NCBI GenBank assembly: GCA_025963615.1
Contig: JAOQAL010000570.1
Span: 1 to 8,287, forward strand
Source of the DNA: Chitinophagaceae bacterium
GTDB lineage: Bacteria > Bacteroidota > Bacteroidia > Chitinophagales > Chitinophagaceae
DNA: 8,287 nt
Direction of reading: 5' to 3'
In this document: piece by piece, positions 1 to 5,407 of the stretch
How the letters are laid out: every line of letters starts with the position of its first letter
Numbering within the stretch: the stretch's first letter is position 1
The notes under the pieces: model-generated
What the model saw: only the letters and a program-made list of their open reading frames with translations
Databases searched by the model: none
What the model was told of the DNA's origin: nothing
Position numbers and translations under genes: made by a program

Positions 1-1035
1 ATGAGTAACTCCAACCTGAATACTGATAAAGAGCAATTGTCTGTTGCAGATAAGGAATTTGAAAATACGATACGTCCGGGGCAGATCAGTGATTTTTCCG
101 GGCAGTCGCAGATAATTGAAAACCTGAAAATATTTATCAAAGCGGCTAAAATCCGTGGAGAGGCGCTGGATCATGTTTTATTTCATGGTCCTCCAGGCCT
201 GGGTAAAACTACTTTATCAAGAATTGTAGCCAATGAATTAGGCGTAAATATTAAGGAAACCAGTGGACCGGTAATTGAAAAACCAGGTGATCTTGCCGGA
301 TTACTCACGAATCTTGAGCCCAATGATGTCTTATTTATTGATGAAATACACAGACTGAGTAATGTAGTGGAAGAATATTTGTATGCCGCCATGGAAGACT
401 ACCGTATTGATATTATGATCGACAGCGGACCCAATGCAAGAAGCATTCAAATCAATTTAAACCCATTTACATTGATTGGCGCTACTACCAGAAGCGGGTT
501 ATTAACGGCGCCGTTGCTTTCCCGTTTCGCTATTAAATCAAGACTGGAATATTATTCTGCGGAGACACTCCAAAAAATTATACAACGTTCCGCAGGCATA
601 CTCGGAATCAGCACCAGTACCGAAGCTGCAAAGGAAATAGCAGCCCGCAGCCGGGCTACACCCCGTATTGCAAATGGTTTATTACGGCGTGTACGGGATT
701 TTGCACAGGTATTGAATGACGGTCAGATTGATATTGGCATTACACAACATGCGTTAAAAGCATTGAATGTAGATGAATATGGTTTGGACGATATGGATAA
801 TAAAATTCTGTTGACGATTATTGAAAAATTCAAAGGGGGGCCCGTAGGTATCAGCACCATCGCCACGGCTGTCGGTGAAGAAGCCGGAACCCTGGAAGAA
901 GTGTATGAACCTTTCCTGATCCAGGAAGGTTTTATGCAACGAACACCCAGGGGAAGAGAGGTAACCGATAAAGCTTACGAACATCTGGGTAAAAAACCTT
1001 TTGGCAAGCCCGGTGATAATCTTTTGTTTTCATAA
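1..1035 (+). CDS. ruvB: Holliday junction branch migration ATPase RuvB
   Basis: RuvB is the hexameric AAA+ motor that, with RuvA and RuvC, drives branch migration of Holliday junctions during recombinational repair. The 344-residue protein has the family's full length and order: Walker A GPPGLGKT at 63-70 (K69), Walker B DEIH at 114-117, the sensor I region LIGATTR at 158-164, the arginine finger in LLSRF (R175), sensor II TPRIAN with R222, and the C-terminal winged helix from about 257 (GGPVG, then RTPRGR near 316-321) that binds DNA. The ATG at base 1 gives an N-terminus typical of Bacteroidetes RuvB, so the gene looks complete, but nothing upstream can be seen. No ruvA or ruvC is in view. 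No convincing terminator follows; a repeat array starts about 50 bases after the stop. All catalytic residues are present, so I expect a working protein. Confidence 0.97.
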   Translation: MSNSNLNTDKEQLSVADKEFENTIRPGQISDFSGQSQIIENLKIFIKAAKIRGEALDHVLFHGPPGLGKTTLSRIVANELGVNIKETSGPVIEKPGDLAGLLTNLEPNDVLFIDEIHRLSNVVEEYLYAAMEDYRIDIMIDSGPNARSIQINLNPFTLIGATTRSGLLTAPLLSRFAIKSRLEYYSAETLQKIIQRSAGILGISTSTEAAKEIAARSRATPRIANGLLRRVRDFAQVLNDGQIDIGITQHALKALNVDEYGLDDMDNKILLTIIEKFKGGPVGISTIATAVGEEAGTLEEVYEPFLIQEGFMQRTPRGREVTDKAYEHLGKKPFGKPGDNLLFS

Positions 1036-1087
1036 TTTAAAAAGAATGGTGGAATTTAAGGTAGCCCTGCCATGCTGGGGCATTAAC

Positions 1088-1512
1088 TACAGGCAAAATA
1101 CATTTTTCATTTCAAGGAGCCATGGCTAAAGGGTTGCCAACCTTTGGAAGGTTTCTACATCAGAGAAACGAGCTCAATAAGGTTGGCAACCCTGTTTGGC
1201 TCTACAACAGAGAAGCAAACCCGTTAAGGTTGGCGGCCTGTTTGGCTACAGACAAAATACATTTTTCATTTCAAGGAGCAATGGCTAAAGGGTTGCCAAC
1301 CTTTGAAAGTAGCCTACATCAGAGAAACGAACTCAATAAGGTTGGCAACCCTATTTGGCTCTACAACAGAGAAGTGAACTCATTAAGGTTGGCGGCCTGT
1401 TTGGCTTTAGACAAAATACATTTTTCATTTCAAGGAGCCATTGCTAAAGGGTTGCCAACCTTTGAAAGTAGCCTACATCAGAGAAACGAACTCAATAAGG
1501 TTGGCAACCCTA
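1088..1512. repeat. Tandem array of a 159-bp palindrome-bearing repeat (2 full copies plus 1 truncated)
   Basis: The units start at 1094, 1253 and 1412 (at the word CAAAATACATTTTTCATTTC), exactly 159 bp apart. The third copy stops near 1512, after about 100 bp. Similarity to the unit junction reaches back to about 1088. By my count copies 1 and 2 differ at about 14 of 159 positions, and copies 2 and 3 at 2 of about 100. Each unit has a perfect 14-bp inverted repeat, GGGTTGCCAACCTT and AAGGTTGGCAACCC, 34 bases apart: 1131-1144/1179-1192, 1290-1303/1338-1351 and 1449-1462/1497-1510. Each arm also holds an 11-base palindrome with one central base. No transposase gene is present. It may be a non-autonomous palindromic element or a repeated RNA hairpin in the ruvB 3' region; the function is unknown. 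Confidence 0.93.
1155..1247. repeat. Nested direct repeat inside the 159-bp unit (47 + 46 bp)
   Basis: Bases 1155-1201 and 1202-1247 are adjacent, diverged direct copies. Both begin CTACA, share CAGAGAA, contain AAGGTTGGC and end TGTTTGGCT. The second has lost one base and reads GGCGGCC where the first reads GGCAACCC. The same pair recurs one period later, at about 1314-1406. The 159-bp unit therefore seems to have arisen by an older duplication before the whole unit was amplified. Confidence 0.75.
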
Positions 1513-1520
1513 TCCGCAAA

Positions 1521-1555
1521 TAAAAATGGGATTGAACGTCTCCATTCAATCCCAT
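1521..1555 (-). terminator. Rho-independent terminator of the response regulator gene
   Basis: On the minus strand an 11-bp perfect stem (arms 1545-1555 and 1526-1536, ATGGGATTGAA with TTCAATCCCAT) with an 8-base loop is followed by TTTTTATTT. It lies about 45 bases past the stop of the minus-strand response regulator. In the plus direction no T tract follows the hairpin, so it is unlikely to end ruvB transcription. Confidence 0.75.
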
Positions 1556-1599
1556 GAATCTTATGTTCTGATAACGATCAACGCTGGTTCAGACAACAA

Positions 1600-2295
1600 T
1601 TATTGTACCACCAGCCTGAATCCATTTCCATGTATATTCACAATCTCGATTTTTTCATCATCCTTTAAGTACTTACGCAATTTTGCAATGTACACATCCA
1701 TACTGCGGCCATTGAAATAGGTGTCACTGCCCCATATTTTTTTCAAGGCCTGGTCTCTTGGCAACAGGTCATTAATATGTTCCGCCAGTAGTTTTAATAA
1801 TTCATTTTCTTTCGGCGATAGTGTTTGTGTAATACCACCGTGAGAAAGTTGGCGAAGTTTGGGATTGAAATGATAAGTGGAAAGGTCAAACTCCTTATTC
1901 TCACTTTCTTTATTCAATTCTTCATTGCGTTTCAGAATCGCCTTGATCTTTAAAAGCAATACTTCGCTGTCGAAAGGTTTAGTTATATAATCATCAGCGC
2001 CCAATTTATAACCTTGTATAATATCTTCTTTCATTGTTTTTGCACTAAGAAAGAATAGGGGAATATCAGGATCAACATCTCTTATTTCTTCCGCCAGGGT
2101 GAAACCATCCATATTAGGCATCATAACATCCAGCAGGCATAATTCGAATTTTTCCCGCTGAAAAGCAGCAAGACCTAAACGGCCATCGCGCTCCAGGGTT
2201 ACATCATAGTCGTTTAATTCAAGATAATTCTTCAGCACACTTCCTAAATTCGTATCATCTTCGCATAACAAGATTTTGTGTTTCTTTCCTTCCAT
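1600..2295 (-). CDS. OmpR/PhoB-type response regulator (RprY-like)
   Basis: This is a two-component DNA-binding transcription factor. From the chosen ATG at 2295 it is 231 residues long. The N-terminal receiver keeps every phosphorylation residue: acidic pair D13/D14 (LLCEDD), acceptor D56 (LLDVMMP), S84 and K106 (ITKPF). A winged-helix effector domain of the PhoB type follows from about 135, with SPKENELL, the RSMDVYIAKLRKYL recognition region and a closing IHGNGFRL. The frame is open to an upstream ATG at 2346 (248 residues), but the extra 17 residues do not resemble the family N-terminus, and a possible promoter element lies between the two ATGs. Neither neighbour is a histidine kinase, so it is an orphan here. 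It resembles the Bacteroidetes RprY group; regulon and signal are unknown. A terminator follows at 1521-1555. Confidence 0.94.
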   Translation of the reverse strand: MEGKKHKILLCEDDTNLGSVLKNYLELNDYDVTLERDGRLGLAAFQREKFELCLLDVMMPNMDGFTLAEEIRDVDPDIPLFFLSAKTMKEDIIQGYKLGADDYITKPFDSEVLLLKIKAILKRNEELNKESENKEFDLSTYHFNPKLRQLSHGGITQTLSPKENELLKLLAEHINDLLPRDQALKKIWGSDTYFNGRSMDVYIAKLRKYLKDDEKIEIVNIHGNGFRLVVQ

Positions 2296-2315
2296 GGTAT
2301 GTAATTTTAAGTTCG

Positions 2316-2323
2316 TAAAGTTA
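2316..2323 (-). promoter_or_regulatory. Possible -7 promoter element of the response regulator gene
   Basis: The minus strand reads TAACTTTA, one base off the Bacteroidetes -7 consensus TAnnTTTG. It lies about 20 bases upstream of the preferred start codon at 2295 and downstream of the alternative ATG at 2346. If used, it would rule out the longer protein. I see no TTG at the expected -33 spacing, so this is weak. Confidence 0.28.
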
Positions 2324-2460
2324 TTCTTTTTACAAAGAGCCTCCATATATCTCTTTAAAAAGGCTCCATTCCAGATGTATGACGTACAAATAAATATAAA
2401 TCATTTACCAATAGGGAACATAACTGCATAATATTTTGTTAAGAGTATTCTGCCGGAATC

Positions 2461-2475
2461 CGTATTTATAAACGG
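2461..2475. promoter_or_regulatory. Imperfect palindrome upstream of the GroES-like gene, possible operator
   Basis: Bases 2460-2475 read CCGTATTTATAAACGG. CCGT at one end matches ACGG at the other and the centre is AT-rich and only partly symmetric. It occupies about where a -33 element would be expected for the TACATTTG element at 2485. A regulator binding here could control the GroES-like gene; this is inferred from position and symmetry only. Confidence 0.25.
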
Positions 2476-2484
2476 TGTTCGTTT

Positions 2485-2492
2485 TACATTTG
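2485..2492 (+). promoter_or_regulatory. Bacteroidetes-type -7 promoter element (TACATTTG)
   Basis: TACATTTG matches the Bacteroidetes housekeeping -7 consensus TAnnTTTG exactly. Transcription would begin near 2497-2500, leaving almost no leader before the ATG at 2502 but about 15 bases before the ATG at 2514. No TTG is visible at the usual -33 spacing. Confidence 0.55.
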
Positions 2493-2501
2493 CAGTTCTG
2501 A

Positions 2502-2885
2502 ATGATTTCAACCATGCATATTACAACAGATAACCGTTTGAAAAAATTAATCGTAATAGGGGATAGGCTTTTGATTAAACCTGCACGTTCCGATGACCGT
2601 ACCAGCAGCGGATTATACCTGCCACCGGGCGTCCATGAGCGGGAAAAAGTACAGCAAGGTTACGTAATCAAGACTGGTCCGGGGTATGCAATTCCGATGC
2701 CGGTGGAAGAAGAAAGCTGGAAGCCGGATGAGGAAAAAGTTAAGTACATACCCCTGCAGGCTAAAGAAGGGGACCTTGCCATTTTTTTGCTCAGCGCGGC
2801 TACTGAAGTGATGTATGAAAATGAAAAATATTTTATCGTACCTCAAAGCGCTATCCTGATGCTGGAAAGGGATGAAGAATTCTAA
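2502..2885 (+). CDS. GroES-like co-chaperone family protein
   Basis: The protein has 127 residues from ATG 2502, or 123 from ATG 2514. The latter (MHITTDNRLKKL) fits the promoter position and, from memory, the usual start in relatives. The Cpn10 pattern is clear: LIVIGDRLLIKP at 16-27, a mobile-loop-like DDRTSSGLYLPPG at 31-43, VQQGYVIKTGPGY at 50-62, KEGDLAIFL at 88-96 and EVMYENEKYFIV at 102-113. It is longer than true GroES (about 95 residues) because of an insertion of roughly 25 residues near 63-87. The hydrophobic tripeptide that docks on GroEL in GroES (IVL type) reads LYL. No groEL is adjacent. It is therefore probably a cytoplasmic GroES paralogue rather than the main co-chaperone, and its partner cannot be named. 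It diverges from the response regulator gene. Confidence 0.85.
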   Translation: MISTMHITTDNRLKKLIVIGDRLLIKPARSDDRTSSGLYLPPGVHEREKVQQGYVIKTGPGYAIPMPVEEESWKPDEEKVKYIPLQAKEGDLAIFLLSAATEVMYENEKYFIVPQSAILMLERDEEF

Positions 2886-3126
2886 AGAAGGAAAAAGAGC
2901 GCTACGCGATAAATATTAATTGTTTCATTTTTCGTTTCATTTTCCAGGCTTCATCAGGTTGCAATCGATATCATTCTTCCTTGGTTTGGCAAAACTGATG
3001 CAGATGCGATAAGCTATTTCACTGCATTCTTCGCCGTTTGAAAGGGTTTAGTTTTCTGTTTATTTACTGACATAAAAAACCTTCCCAGGGAAGTGGGACC
3101 ACCTAAAACCTGGCACGGAAATTAAT

Positions 3127-3163
3127 GACAAAAAGGCTTGACTAACACCGTTCCTTTTTTGTC
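3127..3163. terminator. Inverted repeat with A/T tracts, possible bidirectional terminator
   Basis: GACAAAAAGG (3127-3136) pairs with CCTTTTTTGTC (3153-3163) across a 16-base loop; one arm has one extra T. The A and T tracts sit inside the stem, as in many bidirectional terminators, but the G-C core is only two pairs, so the hairpin is weak. It lies about 240 bases past the GroES-like stop and just before the next promoter. Confidence 0.35.
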
Positions 3164-3195
3164 TAATAAAGGCGTGATTTTTATTTCCAAACCTG

Positions 3196-3203
3196 TAACT
3201 TTC
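3196..3203 (+). promoter_or_regulatory. Near-consensus -7 element before the HerA-like gene
   Basis: TAACTTTC differs from TAnnTTTG at the last base and is followed by a G. It ends 11 bases before the ATG at 3215, which would give a leader of only a few bases. No TTG is found at the expected -33 spacing. Confidence 0.35.
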
Positions 3204-3214
3204 GTAAATTTTTT

Positions 3215-4750
3215 ATGGAGAATAAAGGTGTTTTTCTGCAAAAAATAAAAGATAGTTATTCATTTAAAGGCGAAGCTGTAAAAATAGGATGTGGTGTATT
3301 AGATGGTGAAGTGGTAACAGGCGCCGATGTTTTTCTTCCGTTAAAAACGATGAACCGCCATGGCTTGATTGCGGGAGCTACCGGCACAGGTAAAACTAAA
3401 ACACTACAAGTGATCAGCGAATGTTTAAGTGATGCCAGTGTGCCCGTTGTACTAATGGATATCAAGGGTGACCTGAGTGGCATAGCTGCGGCCGGCACTG
3501 TAAATGACAAAATAACAGATCGGTACCAGAAGCTCGGTATGGAATATAAACCAGCCGCTTATCCAGCCGATCTCCTGACACTAAGCAACGAAAAAGGCGT
3601 GCGTCTCCGCGCGACCGTCAGCGAGTTTGGGCCCGTATTGCTTTCAAAAATCCTGGAATTAAACGATACACAGGGCGGCTTTGTAGCGATGATATTCAAA
3701 TACTGCGATGATACAAAACTTCCTTTGCTTGATTTAAAAGATTTTATCAAGGTATTGCAATACGTAAGCGATGAGGGTAAAGTAGAAATGGAAAAAACTT
3801 ATGGTAAAATATCTACTACTTCTACAGGAACTATTTTAAGGAAAGTAATTGAACTGCAGCAGCAGGGGGCGGATTTATTTTTCGGCGAAAAAAGTTTTGA
3901 GGTGGATGACCTGATGCGTATTAATAGTGAGGGTCGGGGAATGATTTCTATTGTTCGTGTAACTGATTTGCAGGACAGACCCAAACTGTTTTCAACTTTT
4001 ATGTTGCAAATGCTGGCGGAATTATATGCCAGCTGTCCGGAAGAGGGCGATCTGGATAAACCCAAATTGGTTTTCTTTATTGATGAGGCCCACCTTATTT
4101 TCCAGGCAGCCAGCAGCGCTTTATTACAACAGATTGAAACGATGGTGAAATTGATTCGTTCCAAAGGCATCGGTATTTTCTTTTGCACACAAAACCCGAT
4201 AGATATTCCGGCTTCGGTGCTGGCGCAATTAGGTTTAAAAGTACAGCATGCCCTCAGGGCTTTTACTGCCGCCGACAGGAAAGTGATTAAGCAAACGGCA
4301 GCAAATTATCCTGAAACAGAGTTTTATAAAACGGAGGATTTAATTACACAATTGGGTATTGGCGAAGCATTAATAACGATGCTGAACGAGAAGGGTATCC
4401 CTACTCCGCTTGTACATACCATGTTATGCTCACCCCGAAGCCGTATGGATATTTTAACCAGCGGGGAAATGGATAGTATTATTTCGCACTCAAAATTAGT
4501 TTCCAAATACAATCAGGTAATTGACAACCGCAGCGCGTATGAGATCCTGGTAGATAAACTAAATGATGCTGCTAAAAAAGACAATGATGATGAACACGGT
4601 ACCAATACAAAAAGACCCTCTAAAAAAGAAGATGGATTTTTTGATAATCCTGTGGTAAAGCAGGTAGGACGTACCGCCGCCAGCGTAATAACACGAAGTT
4701 TGCTTGGTGTATTGGGCCTGGGAGGACGCAGGCGGAAAAGCTTTTTTTGA
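3215..4750 (+). CDS. HerA-like ATPase of the DUF853 (YjgR) family
   Basis: This is a cytoplasmic P-loop ATPase of the HerA/FtsK superfamily, 511 residues, close to the roughly 500 of E. coli YjgR. Walker A is GATGTGKT at 54-61 (K60), followed by MDIKGDLSG at 81-89. Walker B is FFIDEAH at 287-293 (D290, E291). The stretch from about 308 (IRSKGIGIFFCTQNP, then VQHALRAFTAADRK and GIGEALI) matches the conserved second half of the family. A charged linker (about 455-475) leads to a tail ending LGVLGLGGRRRKSFF, also like YjgR. Family members are called DNA-helicase-like by homology, but their physiological role is not established. No nurA nuclease gene is adjacent, so it is not the archaeal-type HerA-NurA pair. 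It appears monocistronic. Confidence 0.93.
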   Translation: MENKGVFLQKIKDSYSFKGEAVKIGCGVLDGEVVTGADVFLPLKTMNRHGLIAGATGTGKTKTLQVISECLSDASVPVVLMDIKGDLSGIAAAGTVNDKITDRYQKLGMEYKPAAYPADLLTLSNEKGVRLRATVSEFGPVLLSKILELNDTQGGFVAMIFKYCDDTKLPLLDLKDFIKVLQYVSDEGKVEMEKTYGKISTTSTGTILRKVIELQQQGADLFFGEKSFEVDDLMRINSEGRGMISIVRVTDLQDRPKLFSTFMLQMLAELYASCPEEGDLDKPKLVFFIDEAHLIFQAASSALLQQIETMVKLIRSKGIGIFFCTQNPIDIPASVLAQLGLKVQHALRAFTAADRKVIKQTAANYPETEFYKTEDLITQLGIGEALITMLNEKGIPTPLVHTMLCSPRSRMDILTSGEMDSIISHSKLVSKYNQVIDNRSAYEILVDKLNDAAKKDNDDEHGTNTKRPSKKEDGFFDNPVVKQVGRTAASVITRSLLGVLGLGGRRRKSFF

Positions 4751-4807
4751 TCATTTTGCCCCTGATTCTAAAATTCATGAGTCATTTTTCCTAAGGCATT
4801 TTTAACA

Positions 4808-4837
4808 AAAAAAGATGGCTTTATTTTTATCTTTTTT
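4808..4837 (+). terminator. AT-rich hairpin, possible terminator of the HerA-like gene
   Basis: AAAAAAGAT (4808-4816) pairs with ATCTTTTTT (4829-4837) across a 12-base loop, about 57 bases past the stop. A T tract forms the 3' arm. The stem has one G-C pair, so stability is doubtful, but position and T tract suit a terminator. Confidence 0.35.
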
Positions 4838-4874
4838 ATATATTATAATTTCATGGCATTAAATTTAATACTTT

Positions 4875-4900
4875 GATGTTTAAAATTTATTTTTAACATC
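4875..4900. promoter_or_regulatory. Inverted repeat before the receiver-only gene, possible operator or 5' hairpin
   Basis: Arms GATGTTTAAAA (4875-4885) and TTTTTAACATC (4890-4900) pair at 10 of 11 positions around a 4-base centre. The repeat ends 12 bases before the ATG at 4913. It abuts TACTTTG (4869-4875), which resembles the Bacteroidetes -7 element but is one base too short between TA and TTTG. It could bind a dimeric regulator or form a leader hairpin. Confidence 0.35.
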
Positions 4901-4912
4901 TAAAGAAACCTG

Positions 4913-5356
4913 ATGCCACAAAATCAACCCTTAAAGATCTTTCTTGCAGACAGGCATCCTCATTTCAGAGAAAATATCAGAAAAACTTTCCGGAAAAAGA
5001 ACATTGAAATTTCCGGCGAGGCTGATACTGCCGAAGATTTGCTGGATGGATTACAAATATATCAAACCGACCTTCTTATTACAGCTCACCGTCTGCATGA
5101 TGAAAGTGCCGATTACTTTTTGCCTTTAGTAAAAGAAAAATATCCGGATATTAAAATTCTGTTGCTTACCTTAAATTGTGACGAAAAAGTTTTTTTGAAA
5201 TACGTAAATTACCTGGACGGCATGCTTTGCAAACTGGCCAATAAGGAAGATATAGTTGAGGCGGTATTTGAGATAGCGAAAAAAAATAAACTTTATTTCC
5301 GCATTAATAAATCCGCGGAGGAAGCAAAAGGGCCACAGCAAAACAAGCTTAGCTGA
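4913..5356 (+). CDS. Receiver-only protein lacking the phosphoacceptor aspartate (pseudo-receiver)
   Basis: The first ~130 of 147 residues follow the NarL-type receiver fold: IFLADRH at 9-15, ISGEADTAEDLL at 33-44, TDLLITAHRL at 52-61, PDIKILLLT at 78-86, YLDGMLCKLANKEDI at 100-114. Aligned with canonical receivers, D13 of the acidic pair is kept but its partner is R14, and the phosphoacceptor falls on A58 (GCT, one base from GAT). T86 and K107, which normally sense the phosphate, remain. The tail is short and polar, with no LuxR-type DNA-binding domain. It is therefore unlikely to be phosphorylated in the usual way; it may act as a constitutive protein-binding module, or be a decaying paralogue. 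No kinase or partner lies alongside. An inverted repeat and a weak promoter-like element precede it; it converges on recQ 51 bases away. Confidence 0.8.
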   Translation: MPQNQPLKIFLADRHPHFRENIRKTFRKKNIEISGEADTAEDLLDGLQIYQTDLLITAHRLHDESADYFLPLVKEKYPDIKILLLTLNCDEKVFLKYVNYLDGMLCKLANKEDIVEAVFEIAKKNKLYFRINKSAEEAKGPQQNKLS

Positions 5357-5407
5357 AATCCAGTTGGGTTGTTCTTATATTTAGATTGAATCATGCTGAT
5401 CCGGACG

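Larger units (their letters stand above)
2886..3214. other. Intergenic gap of 329 bp with no credible gene
   Basis: I see no RNA gene or repeat family here. The longest open stretch (about 2913-3041, plus strand, 42 codons) lacks an ATG and I recognise nothing in it. Structures visible are a short palindrome CTTCC/GGAAG at 3081-3093, an inverted repeat with A and T tracts at 3127-3163, and a near-consensus -7 element at 3196-3203. Confidence 0.6.

Noticed and set aside
1064..1081. GCCC/GGGC hairpin after ruvB as a terminator
   Set aside because: Only four G-C pairs plus wobbles, and ATTAAC rather than a T tract follows.
1088..1512. Possible CRISPR array or integron attC sites
   Set aside because: The whole 159 bp is repeated, including what would be spacers; there are no variable spacers of constant length, no cas genes, and no attC core sites or integrase.
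1526..1720. Open frame of 64 codons on the plus strand
   Set aside because: It begins in the terminator hairpin and overlaps the 3' end of the response regulator on the other strand; composition looks like antisense shadow.
2913..3041. Open stretch of 42 codons on the plus strand in the gap before the HerA-like gene
   Set aside because: No start codon, no recognisable similarity, and random open stretches of this length are common.
3014..3073. Nineteen-codon minus-strand frame preceded by GGAAGG six bases before its ATG
   Set aside because: Too short to support, the organism type rarely uses Shine-Dalgarno sites, and no conservation can be seen from one sequence.
3081..3093. CTTCC/GGAAG hairpin followed on the minus strand by a T run, as a terminator
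   Set aside because: The stem is only five pairs with a three-base loop, and no minus-strand gene lies upstream to be terminated.
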